From: Molanna angustata
Lineage: Eukaryota; Arthropoda; Insecta; Trichoptera; Molannidae
Assembly (NCBI GenBank): GCA_963576475.1
Contig: OY754981.1
Coordinates: forward strand, 30,542,132 to 30,606,131
DNA length: 64,000 nucleotides
Direction of reading: 5' to 3'
A program made the translations under genes and the position numbers. The notes beneath the pieces were generated by a model that saw only the letters and a program-made list of their open reading frames with translations, made no database searches and was not told the origin of the DNA. Positions 20,011 through 31,475 of the stretch are shown piece by piece (the first letter of the stretch is position 1; every line of letters begins with the position of its first letter).

Positions 20011-20496
20011 TTGGAAACTTTTTTCTATGGTGAGGACATAGAATCTGCTGACATCAGAATCGTTATGGCATTCATTAGCCATTCAGGCTGGTTCAGGGGG
20101 GATAAGAGCCAATCGGTCTATGTGTGATTTCCTTAATTATTGCCTCCCGCGAAAAAAAAAAGATTCGTCCATTTATACAAATTTATACATTTTAAGTTAC
20201 ATAGGTATAGGTACATAAAATGATATTTTCTTTGTTTACTTGGTTATCCACTTATTCTAAATTAAATATTTAGGCACAAATATTACATCATGTTAATGTC
20301 GTTGCATTTTTAAAATAAATGTATCAATTGAATGATGTCAGTAGCGACATTCTATAGGACGAATCGAGTCATGATTCACCTTAATAAGGAGGAAGAGATT
20401 ATAATATTATAATATGCCGCAAGTTTTGCACTGCGATATTATTAAAGACCACACTGAACTACATCGTAACCGCAATAAAAATAAATAATACCTACA

Positions 20497-20707
20497 TTAT
20501 TTAACGTATTTATAACAATATTTAACGTATTTATAACAATATTTAACGTATTTATAACAATATTTAACGTATTTATAACAATATTTAACGTATTTATAAC
20601 AATATTTAACGTATTTATAACAATATTTAACGTATTTATAACAATATTTAACGTATTTATAACGATATTTAACGTATTTATAACAATATTTAACGTATTT
20701 ATAACAA
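20497..20707. repeat. 21-bp minisatellite, about ten units
   Basis: ATTTAACGTATTTATAACAAT repeats about ten times with one C/T-type change (GACGATATTT-like unit near 20663). The period of 21 is a multiple of three, so the minus strand reads as a repeated seven-residue motif (YKYVKYC) in a 75-codon frame. That frame is a by-product: there is no promoter, no flanking coding sequence and no codon bias beyond the repeat. Confidence 0.93.
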
Positions 20708-20939
20708 TTTTTACTTGGCTGCATTAAAATCTAGATTAGATTTTGATAAATTTGGGTTTTTTGTTGTCTGTCGTTTAGTGTAAAAAATGCGAGTTAAATT
20801 TAGTGTTGCAAGTATGTAGTATTGAATATCGCGTAGGCGTAGGTACATAGGTACATAATGTTTATTAATAACTCTTATTTACACCTGCTGGTAATCGATC
20901 TCACCTTAGTAATATTTGCCATAATAGTTAGGTATCAGT

Positions 20940-21140
20940 TAGTTCGTTTGCTTAGGTTCGATTCCCGGTGGCGTATTTACCTTTCCGTGTTGATTAGGAG
21001 GCAAGTACTGCCTCGAATTAGGCACTAGTTTGTTGCGCTAATGCACTTAAAAACTCGTGTTGAATTCAAGGCACGTGTCCTCCAAATGCACACGGTTCAA
21101 CAAAGCAAACTGTTCCTGCTAATACGTGTTTAATTCAAGG
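20940..21140 (+). mobile_element. Possible tRNA-derived SINE, different family
   Basis: GGTTCGATTCCCGGTGGCG is a perfect pol III B box. The body that follows contains two diverged direct copies of a block around AATTCAAGGCACGTGTC (about 21064 and 21132). No A box is clear, so the head is truncated or mutated. No second copy is seen here. Confidence 0.5.
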
Positions 21141-21319
21141 CACGCGTCTTTCAATCGTACACATGTTTATAAATTTTACCATGCGTAGGTATGCATTTTT
21201 TGTGTATGATTGTTTTTGTAGATTAATCAACACAAATCTAGACAAATTTTACATTGGTAATTATACTCGTCTCCTTCGTAATTTACAAAATAAAATAAAA
21301 TAAGAGAACACAGCGCCAA

Positions 21320-21405
21320 CGGGTTGGTTTGAAGAAATTGCCTTATGGCAACAAACCTGCCTTTGTACACATGTACATAAATTAAATAAATAAATAAATA
21401 TTTGT
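21320..21405 (+). mobile_element. SINE family II 3' end fragment
   Basis: GGTTTGAAGAAATTGCC and TATGGCAACAAACCTGCC match the family II 3' region, ending in a (TAAA)n tail. The head is absent. Confidence 0.6.
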
Positions 21406-22239
21406 ATCTTTGCAATCCTCAACGCCTATTTATATCAATAAAAAAATTACTTTCTGTTCATTCATATATACTCAGAACTTGTATATCGGTGTTCAGTGTT
21501 ATTTTAAGTTTTATTTAATTATCATAATTCATATTAAAACATGAGAGGAGAGTATTGACCCACATTCCATTTACTTACTTATCTTACATAAGTTAAACAC
21601 TTTCCCATTTCTAGTTATTTTAGGTTTAAAATACAATTCCATAGTATTCTTTAAGAAACACATTTTCCATCACAGTATCATTATTTTTATATAAGGAACG
21701 GGTAATCTAAAAGACTAGTTATAATTACAATGAAACATACATATTTGTTAAAATAAAATAAATGAAGACATGCTAAATATTTACCTGAAAGACTTTCCTG
21801 TAAAATAACATATATTTTGCATCTAATTTTTCTTTGTTTATAATAAAAAAGTTTACTTTATTTTAATTATCGACTGGTTTCAAAGTGAATGATTCTTCCT
21901 CAAAACGGATCAATAGATCCCGGTAAGAGTTACTTCAAATATACCAAAAAATAGTAAACAAATACAACACAAAAAGTATTTTTACAATTTTCTTATCTAA
22001 TGTACATCGCTGTTTAAAGGTATTTAAGTTTGAGTTTAGATTAAACATGCATTTGTTTACTTAATCTGTTAAAAATGCGCCTAGACACTAAAATGTTTCA
22101 TAATATGAACATGATTCATACATAACATCAGTCACCATAAAGATATCTACAAATAATGCAATGTTGACATTTTTACGAATAAATATTTAACTGAAACTCA
22201 ATAGTAATGTACACTAAACTCATAACATATAATATCAGT
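21406..22239. other. AT-rich spacer
   Basis: No recognised element or coding frame. Confidence 0.4.
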
Positions 22240-22352
22240 TACAGATAAGTTCTTTTACAAACGGAAATAATGTCTGTCTAATATTGAATTTTTGACGCCT
22301 TCAAAATACAAATGTTGATTTTGAAAACACAACGCATAAAAAATGTTGGTTT
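22240..22352 (+). repeat. Dispersed repeat pair, copy 2
   Basis: Close match to 1965-2080 in the same orientation (AAGTTCTTTTACAAACGG ... ACGCATAAAAAATG). Confidence 0.6.
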
Positions 22353-22489
22353 AGCGGGGGTTTGCTGGTTCATTGTAACATTGACCTATTTGGTATTGGA
22401 AAATTTGAATTTATAAGCGATTTTTATGCACTGCAATTCAATAAATATGATACCTCGTATATAAGCCAAAAGGAAACAATGCACTTACC

Positions 22490-22905
22490 TTTTAATTGGC
22501 TGGCAGATCCTTGGGCAGAGGACACTCTTCTCCTGCAGTGATAACGGGCGTTTTATTATTGATGTAGCGGGTAAAAACTGCGATGTTATTGTACAAAATA
22601 GCGATGAAGAAAGCGAAGATAATGCGGTGAAAAGTAGCGGTTGAAAGTTATGCGGGTTTTATTTAATTAGCGGCGAAAAGCGGCGGTCACACAGACACGA
22701 ACAAAAAATATGGAGATCCGTACTTTTCGAAAGACAAGCGGGAAGTCTCTTGTTTTTCAGTGTTGCCAACTCGCAGGCGCGAATATTGGCAATGCATTGT
22801 AGGTAGGCGGTTTATTTTATAAAGCGGTAGTTGAAGCGGTGTTGAGTGCGGATGAAGACGATGAATCCCAGAAGAAGCCTCTTGATTGCCAATGGCCATT
22901 GGCTT
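22490..22905 (-). other. Candidate 5' exon of a minus-strand gene
   Basis: On the minus strand the sequence ends AATTAAAAG/GTAAGTGC, a near-perfect donor with the exon end at 22490. The 400 bp upstream are GC-richer than surroundings and hold many ACCGC/GCGG words (for example 22568, 22632, 22648, 22670, 22678, 22823, 22835). No second copy exists in the window. Minus-strand frames include 70 codons from an ATG at 22899 and an ATG-less frame ending GEECPLPKDLPAN before a stop just ahead of the donor, so if spliced the exon is probably mostly 5' UTR. No TATA box is seen. Function unknown. Donor and composition are observed; gene status is inferred. Confidence 0.35.
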
Positions 22906-24052
22906 AGTGCATTACTTCTTCTGGCGATACACAAAGGCATCAAAATTCATCGAATACAGTGCATTTTATTTTATTTTATTTTATGGCAATTAAATGGCGC
23001 GAACAAATGTCATAAACAAAACAATTAAAAGAACAATATAGTTTTTTTGTAAATTAATTGTTCTTTGTTATCTAAAGTAATAAAGCAATCAAAATGTTAG
23101 TGTATGTGTGTGTGTATGTGTGTGTGTGTGTGTGTGTTTGTCTCACGCCTTCTGAAAAACCAAGAGCATCTAAAAATCTAATTTATGTGCGAACGTGTAC
23201 CTGTATACCTGATGCAGTGGTCACGCTAAAAATAATGCGATAAAAACGCTGAATTTTAAAAATATTTCAATAATTATTTTTTTCATACAAAATTTTCCAA
23301 ATCATATCTGTCAAAAAAGTGTACATTTTGCACGCAAATATCTGTTAGTTTAAAAGTTAGAAGTAGGTATTTACACAAAAAAAATATATTTTGAAGTATA
23401 ACTTAGCGTTTAAGTGAAAAACATGGTGAATATTTGGTATAATTATAATGTTAAACTTATTTTTAAAGTAAGCCTTTTGTACATAAACGCCGCCATTTTA
23501 ATATCTTTTCATACAATATTTCATTTTCCCACCGAATGAATATGTTCTTGAAAATAATAAACCTTTGAAATAAATGTAATTATGAAATAATAAAATGAAA
23601 CACAAGACATTACGGCAAGTTTTAAGACATATATTGTAAAAATGTGTTATTTATTAGTAAAGATATAGGCATAATAAAATTGCATAATTTATAAATAATA
23701 TTTGATTTTTCTGACAATTTTCATTTTTATGGCATCGAACAAACCAATGTAGGTACCTACATATTCAAAAAATGTATCCGAACCATTCGATATTACTTAC
23801 GTGTTCGAATCGTTTCCATGGCTACAGAAAGAATGTGATATTCAAATAAAATTTGTTAGAATCGAATTTATTTAGAAGGTTGTTGTAGGTAGGTACCTAC
23901 CTAATACTATTTACTTACAAATCAACAATAATATACCTATACTGATTTCCTATAGGAAAATTATTTTATTTATTTATTTATCAACCGTTTGTCCGATTAT
24001 AATGAAACTTTGGTGAATTGTCGAGCGTATGCCCAGGATGGTTTTTGGATTT

Positions 24053-24660
24053 AAACTTTTTTCTTATTCTTCTTCTTCTTCGTGTATTTGGTCGTTTTAC
24101 CTATGAAGGGGGAGTATCCTGGGAAAAGAAGGTCGGACTGTCCCTCCATCTCTTCACAGGTCTTCCAGGACGGGTTCTGCATATAAACTTTTTTCTTCTT
24201 TTTCTTCAACGTGTACTTGGTCATCTTACCTATGAAGATGAACTATCCTGGGAGATGAAGGTCCAATTTTCCTTCCATCTCTTCGCAGGTTTCTGGATTT
24301 AAACTTTTTTCTTCTTCTTCTTCATCGTCTATTTGGTCATTTTACCTTTGAAGGTGGACTAACCTGGGAGAAGAATGTCCAATTTTCCTTCCATCTCTTC
24401 GCAGGTATCTGGATTTAAACTTATTTCTTCTTCTTCTTCTTCATCGTGTATTTTTGGTCATTTTACCTATGAAGTTGGAGAATCCTGGGAGAAGAAGGTC
24501 CAACTGTCCTTCCATCTCTTCGCAGGTATCTGGGTTTAAACTTTTTTCTTCTTCTTCGTGTATTTAGTCATTTTACCTATTAAGTAGAGCATCCTGGGAA
24601 AAGAAGGTTCTTTCATCTCTTCGCGGTTCTTCCAGGATGGTTTCTGGATTTAAACTTTTC
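24053..24660 (+). repeat. Array A in Helitron copy 3
   Basis: Unit starts (AAACTTTTTTCTT) at about 24053, 24185, 24301, 24417 and 24538, with spacing 116-132 bp. Each unit carries ACCTATGAAG, TCCTGGGAGAAG and CATCTCTTCGCAGG. Confidence 0.9.
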
Positions 24661-24664
24661 TTAA

Positions 24665-24835
24665 CCGACTGATGGGACGGGATGTAATGAAGGGAAGGGA
24701 GGCACTAAAGGGCCTGAAGGGACGGGAGGTATAAAACTGCCTGAAGGGACGGAAGGTACTGAAGGGCCTGATAGGAAGGGACGTAATGAGGGATTAAAGG
24801 GACGGGAGGTACTGAAGGGCCTGAAGCGGCGGGTC
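24665..24835 (+). repeat. Array B in Helitron copy 3
   Basis: About six 27-bp-scale units of GGGACGGGAGGTACTGAAGG with GGCCTGAA linkers. Confidence 0.85.
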
Positions 24836-24839
24836 CTGG

Positions 24840-25320
24840 AGTCTAATTCTTTTTCTTCTTAATTTTATGTAGACCTTTAGGGCAGTTTTTATACAAACTA
24901 TTTCCTATTGTCTAATTCATCTTCTTCTTCTTTTATGTATACATTTGGGTCATTTTTTTATAAAAATTATTTCCTTTAGTCTAATTATTATTCTTCCTCA
25001 TTTAAGTACGTAGACTTTTGGGAGAGTTTTAATACAAACTATTTCCAATAGTCTTATTCATTTTCTTTTATGTAGACCTTTTGGTCAGTATTCATACAAA
25101 CTATTTCCAATAGTCTAAATATTCTTCTTCTTCTTTTTTGTAGACCTTTGGGTGAGCTTTTATACAATCTATTTCCAATAGTCTAATTCTTCTATTAGGT
25201 ATATGTATTTTTACTTATTTTATGTAGACCATTGGAATAGTTTTTTATACAAACTATTTCTTATAGTCTTATACTTATTTTTCTCTTTTTTATTTAGTCT
25301 TTTGGGTTAGTTTTAAGTCT
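24840..25320 (+). repeat. Array C in Helitron copy 3
   Basis: About seven units with TTATGTAGACC, TATACAAACTATTTCC and AGTCTAATTC plus TTCTTC runs. Confidence 0.85.
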
Positions 25321-26108
25321 AATAGTCTATTGTGCAGAAATATTATTAACGATATGCACACTTGATGAAAATACATATGAAATGAATGGGATATGGGATG
25401 TGACGATATAACCTGCACTAGAATCTTTTCAATACTTTTGTTTAATTAAATTTAAACCATTTATATCATCCTATTTTGAATAATTTTCAACACCTAATAT
25501 TTAAAGAATGGGGGTTGTGGCCATTACTGAACTCTTCACAACATTTATATTCAAATTAAAAACTATTTACTATAGTTCAAGTCTTCTTCTTCTTCGTTAA
25601 TGAAGACTTTCAGTCAAATTGAGCAAAAATATAATGCACACTTGATGAAAAAATATAAAAACGAATGGGATGTGACCAATACTAGATCTTTTCAGTACCT
25701 ACGTTTGTTTAATCAAATTTTAACCACATCCCAACATCCAAAATTAGTAAATTTTCAATAGGTACACATTACAATTTGTTTTCGATGATAATATTTAAAA
25801 ATGGGGGTTGTGGCCAAACCAATCTCTTTACAACGTTGATAAACAGTCATATTTAAAACCATTACGCATAGTCCATGCGAGCAGAAATTGTATAAATATT
25901 ATACTTCATTCACACTTTATAGCAATATATAAAAAAGAATGGGTTGTGGCCATCACTTGAACATTTTACAATACTTAAACTCAATCAAATTTCAAACCAC
26001 TTTTCATAGTCTGATATTGCAAAATAATTGGGTGACAATATTATAAAAACGATTGCTTTTTCTTTCACAATTTTACATTCTTGGCCAACGGCAGGACATA
26101 AAAGCTAG

Positions 26109-26345
26109 TTTATTTAATATTTCTTCTCGGGCAACTAACAGCTGTAGGTAGGTACTATGTCAAATATTTATTTAACACGCACCCAATAACAAGTTGCCAC
26201 ATTGTGGAGACTTACGATATTAATCGTCTCACAGATCCAGACTGAAAACACAGTTAAAAACTGTGCCTCCACCGGGAAATCGAACCCGGGAGCTTTGGAT
26301 CAGCAGTCAGATACCCAACCAACTGAGCGACGAAGGCCGACAAGG
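26109..26345 (-). mobile_element. SINE family III with near-complete tRNA fold
   Basis: On the minus strand the head begins GCCTTCGTCGCTCAGTTGG. It can pair a 7-bp acceptor stem (GCCTTCG with TGGAGGC, including wobble pairs) and a perfect T arm (CCGGG-TTCGATT-CCCGG). The anticodon stem is imperfect, so it is not a working tRNA. The body has GTGGCAACTTG-type and CGATTAATATCG-type segments. Related copies lie at 41650-41842 and 27140-27325. Confidence 0.75.
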
Positions 26346-26386
26346 CGTTCAGGCGTTATTATTATTCATCTCTAGGCTGCTCAGGT

Positions 26387-26512
26387 CCTTTTCCGCACTT
26401 TCCTACCACCAAATCGTCCTTTTCCGCACAGTCCTACCATCAAATCGTTTTTTCCGCACAGTCCTACCATCAAATCGTCCTTTTCCGCATTTTCCGACCA
26501 TCACAGCTTGGG
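26387..26512 (+). repeat. 31-bp tandem repeat, four units
   Basis: CCTTTTCCGCACAGTCCTAC followed by CATCAAATCGT repeats with about 31-bp spacing, four diverged units. It lies directly beside the SINE III head. The 94-codon frame starting at 26263 runs through the SINE head and this array and is not a gene. Confidence 0.8.
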
Positions 26513-26589
26513 TTTTCCTATGGCTTTTATATATACCCTTTTATTGAACTTCACTTGATTTTTAACTAAAAGTAACTTCCCGAACAGTA

Positions 26590-26850
26590 AGAGCACTGAA
26601 ACTTTCAGAATTTGTGTATAACCGATGATAATGCATGTTATAACTGCATGCTTTTAAAGCTTGATTCATTCGATATTTTGATATAATTGAACAACTTTGT
26701 ATTTCTGAACTTCTGAACCTTAAATGTGACTGCTATACACGTTGCATAATATTCAGGCGTTATTTATTTAGTAATTAAATCGATTTCAATTTTCTTTAAC
26801 TTCACTCGTCCTTCATTTCAACGAGAAGAAAACTTATCTGTCTCGATTGA
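26590..26850 (+). repeat. Dispersed repeat pair, copy 2 of 2
   Basis: Matches 2795-3000 in order, with extra sequence between the AATGCATGTT and AGCTTGATT anchors. Confidence 0.55.
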
Positions 26851-27139
26851 ATTTCCTATTTTTTTGGGTGGCTGTTGCGAGTCCATTCTCTCGACATGAA
26901 TGTAATGATATACGTACAAATCTCAATATAATATCTAAGTTCTTGGTAAAGAGTGACACCTGATATCTTGACTATTAGCTGTGACCATGATGGTATAACA
27001 TTTGACATCTGGAAGGAACTGAATACATTCAACTCATATTAATCATACTGCTTGCTTATCATAATATGACTAATCAAGGATATGTAAACGAATGACTGTG
27101 TCATAGCTTGTGTAACAAATAAGTATGATTTTTTTATAA

Positions 27140-27325
27140 TCATATCTGCCATCACGGCTCAGTTTCTTAGATATCCGACTCCTGAGCGAGAGTTTCCGAT
27201 GTAGACACAATTTTTAATAATTGTGTTTCCAGTATGGATCGGTGAGACGATAAAAAATATCATACGTCTCCAGAATGTGGCAAATTATTATTGGGAGCGT
27301 GTCGAATTAATTACTGATTAACTAT
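27140..27325 (+). mobile_element. SINE family III, plus-strand copy
   Basis: Decayed head (CGGCTCAGTTTC ... GACTCCTGA) with body AATTGTGTTTCCAGTATGGA, CGTCTCCAGAATGTGG and GGGAGCGTG, matching 26155-26300 inverted. The B box is mutated. Confidence 0.65.
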
Positions 27326-27343
27326 ACCATTTTTTTCCAGGAT

Positions 27344-28285
27344 AACATATATTTATTTAATCAGAGTATTCACCTTCGTTGTCTACACATTTCTGCCATC
27401 TAATTGGAAAATCATTTAAACCCTTAAGTCTGGGGACCTAGATTCCACAAACTTTTTTTATGTAGTAATATAATATTTAATACAATTTTTTCCTTGTATC
27501 TATGTATTAAAAAAGTAATACATAATAAATTAGATTACTTTCCCCTTTATGTACCAGATATTAGACTATTGTCAAGTATTTTAAGTAGTTCATTGAATAA
27601 TCTGACTCCAAAATATAGGAAGTTTCTTTGTCCGAATGTTGTCTTAAGTCTAAGAATTAAGATTTTAGCCTGTGCGGTCTGTCTAGTTGGTTTAGACGTT
27701 TGTGTTGAGTCGAGTTTGTCTATGTTTTTATATATGTATGTACAAGCAAATTGTGTGAAGACATTTTGTACTTTTTCCCGGGAAGATTTTTTTTCCCATA
27801 CAAAAAATTGTCCAAATCTGTAGTCGGTTGGAGCAAAGTTGGATGGTTTCTAAGTGCAGGTCTTGTAGTGTTAAAATGGTTTCTCGAGCAATGTGAGTCT
27901 TGCATTATCACAGAGCAATAATGGTGAAGATCGATTGACGATGGTCAATATTGTGGGTGTACCAACGTCAAACTATGCCGCTAATTCCTTAGTAGTTTGA
28001 CACGGATTGGCTTGCACCATCACCTTCAAATCATCGGTATTTATCTAAGTGGTTGGTCATTTTCAAGTCGGAGTTTCCGCTACAAAAGTGGTTCGTTGGT
28101 AGTGTCTTCTCTAAACAAAGCATTGTCATTACGAGTAGTCGCTGCTGCGTTAGTCTTATGTCGGTACTCGTATTCGAAAATTATTGCCGTTGTTGATCTG
28201 TTTATTGCCGTATCCATCTTCACTTTAAAAGTTGAATGTAAAATTCCATTTTCAAACATAAATTACCGTATGCAATAATAAGAAC
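27344..28285 (-). pseudogene. Mariner transposase, internally deleted
   Basis: On the minus strand the N-terminal helix-turn-helix region is readable around 28250-28000 (EYEYRHKTNAAATTRN, then KPIRVKLL/NPCQTTKELAA-type sequence in a neighbouring frame). It is followed closely by CDNARLTLLEKPF and FAPTDYRFGQFF (27930-27800), carrying the second catalytic D and the PTDY segment of DD34D enzymes. The C-terminus NDFPIRWQKCVDNEGEYSD and its stop (27357-27359) lie beyond an unrelated insert at about 27440-27790. The stretch with the first catalytic D is deleted, and several stops and frame changes are present. It belongs to the mariner family of Tc1/mariner and is inactive. No clean terminal repeats were found. 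Confidence 0.78.
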
Positions 28286-28589
28286 GCTATATTTATCATC
28301 AGCAGATAGTATCATCAACTATGGACTATGGCAGGACATACAAAACATATTTAGTAAATACCTATAACCTACAATTTATTAAAACTTTTAAAAATCATAA
28401 TAAATAATAAAATAAAAAGTAAGTATCAGAATAATGAAAAGGGTCTATTCGAACACTGTAATGTAGCTATATATCATATATTATTTATATTATGTTGTAA
28501 GGGATTGGGGGTATACTTATTTTTTTAGCGGGTTGGGAAATTTATGTAAGTTTGTTGTGTTTTTTACAAATTTATTTAAAGTCTTTAAT

Positions 28590-29402
28590 TGCTTATTGTT
28601 TAACGGAATGATAATAAACAATATCCGATATGCAGATGACACAGTTATATTAACGGACAGCATTGAGGACCTCCAGAAACTTTTAAACGATATATGTGCT
28701 ACTGGAGAGGAGTTGGGATTAAACATTAATGTGAATAAAACCAAATGGATGACCTTTGGTCGACTGGACTACTCCGCAGCGTCTCTACAATTAAAAGGTG
28801 TAAATGTTGAAAGAGTGGAAAAATTTACATATCTTGGCAGTGTCATTACACAATCTTTAGACCCCGATGTTGAGGTAAAACGCAGAATTGAAATAGCGCG
28901 AAATACTTTCAACAAGATGAGAACACTGTTCTGCAATGACAGCCTTAATTTGAAACTCCGTCAGAGAATGATAAAGTGCTATGTTTGGTCCGTCCTGTTG
29001 TATGGTTGCGAAACTTGGACGCTTAAAGTCAATACAATGAACCGGTTAGAAGCATTTGAAATGTGGATTCATCGAAGAATGCTTCGAATACCGTGGACAG
29101 ATTTAATATCCAACGTACAAGTTTTGCGTCAAGCACATACGAGCAGAGAACTTCTGACAAATATAAAAATTCGTAAGATATCATATTTGGGCCACATTCT
29201 GCGAGGAGAAAAGTATAAATTGTTGCAACTGATAATACAAGGCAAGATTGAGGGTCGTCGTGGAGTAGGGAGAAGGCAGATGTCTTGGCTGCGCAATATC
29301 CGGCAGTGGACTGGAATAACGCAGGTAGGAGAGCTAGTCCGTATGGCGCAGGACAGAGAGGCATTCTCCAGAGTGATCGCCAACGTCGGGGGGACCTGAT
29401 AC
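28590..29402 (+). pseudogene. 5'-truncated RTE-like LINE reverse transcriptase
   Basis: The longest true coding frame in the window. Homology begins at IINNIRYADDTVIL (polymerase core with the catalytic YADD; about residue 27 of the 288-codon frame opened at 28533) and continues through the thumb (VNKTKWMTFG, FTYLGSVI, RRIEIARNTFNKM), VLLYGCETWTLK, RRMLRIPWTD, YLGHILRG and GRRGVGRRQMSWLRNIRQW to the natural stop at 29397-29399. The N-terminal endonuclease and first half of the polymerase are missing, as expected from truncated target-primed insertion; the upstream 19 codons are not part of the family. A short AAGAAGAAG tail follows. The uninterrupted frame suggests a fairly recent insertion. 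The RTE assignment is from motif recall. Confidence 0.85.
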
Positions 29403-29425
29403 GGCACGCAGAGAAGAAGAATTGC

Positions 29426-31475
29426 TTATTCTTCTGTTTTGCGATAAAGCGCCAACTTTGCACTGATAACATAACTCAAAATTCCACTCTCTAGTATATA
29501 CATATATGTATGTGTCACCATAATTGTTGCAACATCTTTGTCGTGAATCCTTAAGTACGTTAGAATCCCATGTTATGATTCTAGAATATAATCTTCTTTG
29601 TACTGTTTCTTGTATGTTTCAGGTATGATCCTATAATTTTGTTTTTCTTTTTCTCATTTGTTAAAAATTGTATGTAAAATTTTAAAAATCACTTGATATG
29701 ATGTCCTGTTATTTACTGTTTTTTTCCATTGTTCTTAATATCATACTATGTTATTATATTCTACTGTACTCTGGGATATCCAAAATAAAAAAAATAACAC
29801 AAACATAGTAATATTTATCAATTAAAAGTAAACTCACGTAGAAAAAACCTTTGACAGATAAACTATTTTAAAGAAATAAAAGAGAACATGGGAATATCTC
29901 CTGCCAAAAATACTAAATGATTGAATGATGAGCTCTTGCATATATACACTCATGCCCAAAATATTTTACCCACTTCAAAAGGTACATGATGAGGTCCGAA
30001 GACGACAGCTATGTGTTCTAAGAGCATGATCTTTGAGTTTCTCGGCTGACGTAGGTTGGAACCTGCATCGTATTATGTAGGTATATTAAAATTACCAACT
30101 ACTGAAAAAAAATGAAAGCCGATCAATTAATTACCTACTTTTTGAAATTGATAATGTTACATGTGTTCGTGTAAAACAAACTATATGGATTTAAATCGTT
30201 TTAATAATTAGATGATTAAAATCAATTACAAAATTAATTTTAAAATTCGTTGGTGAAATGTCCGTTGACTGATATTTAACTAAATAATGAATGATTCACG
30301 CGTTATTTGTCATCTAATATAACTTTTACATTATCTAATCTTATCTTATATTACTAATAAATAGATAATATTGATATTAAGTAGGTACCGATGAAAGTTT
30401 ATATTATATTGTACCATCATTATTATGAAGGACTGTTATATCGTGTTATATTTATGAATCATATTGATAAATAAAGTTTGGTACCAATCCTTATATCCTT
30501 GCCTAGTATTAATCAAAGTTTATGCAATGCAAATATGACATCAAACGAATTTATTATTTTCATAGGTCTACCAAGAAACATATTTCTTTCTTTTTTATTC
30601 GTCTCTGCCTGAATCTTGATTATTTTCTGAGAAATCTATTTACGTTTCTTTCATATCTTCATCCATTTGCTCTCTAGGAGCAAATCTCATTATATTTTGC
30701 AGTACAGGGATAATATGTATATGCTTCCCAAGTACTCATTTTGCATCCGTATTTATTTAAATAAATTCTTGCAACAATTTAGAAATATCGTATTAATGAT
30801 AGTAGTTTATAACTTTCCGATGTGCAATAACTGAACTGGAGACTATATTGAATTTCAAAATGATTGTGATATTATTCAAAATTATTGATATACAAAATTA
30901 TTAATATTATTAAGAAAATTCTTAAGAAAAGTAATGCAACCAATTTTATTTAAAATAAATTTTTAAATTTTTAGATTATATTTTTTTTTGTTTTTTTGAA
31001 AAAAAAAATAGAAAGTCTATGTATATTATCTGCAAACCAAATTATCTGTCCTGCAAATTTCTTGAAATAAATAGAATTATACGATTTTTTTTAATTAGCT
31101 TATATGGCATTCCATCCAAATCATTAGGATGATTTCTGCCAGTGTAAAAATGTTATTAGATTATTTTGAGACTTGAGGTTATTGCATTATAGATTTAATC
31201 CAATGTGTAAATAAATATGAAAGGAATTTAATGATAGAAGATGTGACATAGATATTTTTTGGGCATATTTTTACTGAACTTTAAAAAAACCGATTATATT
31301 CTTTTTTTAGCGACACTCAATGCAATGAATTCGTCATTGGGAAATGAAATTAAGGGAAATCATCAAGATAAATACATACGTACGCAAAACAAACACAAAA
31401 TGTAGAGCGTAGAATTAAAAAAATAAAGCGTAGAATTAGAAATAAAAACCAATTAAAAAAAAGATAAATTTATCC
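29426..31475. other. Long AT-rich spacer
   Basis: About 2 kb with no coding frame, no clear tandem array and no element shared with the rest of the window that I can see. It may be unique intergenic or intronic DNA. Confidence 0.4.

Larger units (their letters stand above)
23071..26108 (+). mobile_element. Non-autonomous Helitron-like element, copy 3
   Basis: 3038 bp, beginning TCTAAAGTAATAAAGCAATC after A at 23070 and ending GGACATAAAAGCTAG before T at 26109, with no target duplication. Arrays A (24053-24660), B (24665-24835) and C (24840-25320) follow the AT-rich left part. It is nearly identical to copy 1 in opposite orientation, so 6020-9073 and 23071-26108 form a roughly 3-kb inverted repeat separated by 14 kb. 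Flanks differ, so these are separate insertions rather than a segmental duplication. Confidence 0.87.

Noticed and set aside
20497..20724. 75-codon minus frame of YKYVKYC repeats
   Set aside because: By-product of the 21-bp minisatellite.
6020..26108. Copies 1 and 3 as arms of a single large composite inverted-repeat element
   Set aside because: Each copy has its own complete Helitron-like ends and different flanks, so independent insertions explain the inverted arrangement.
26264..26340. Functional tRNA gene on the minus strand
   Set aside because: The acceptor stem and T arm fold, but the anticodon stem is broken and the sequence continues into a SINE body shared with other loci.
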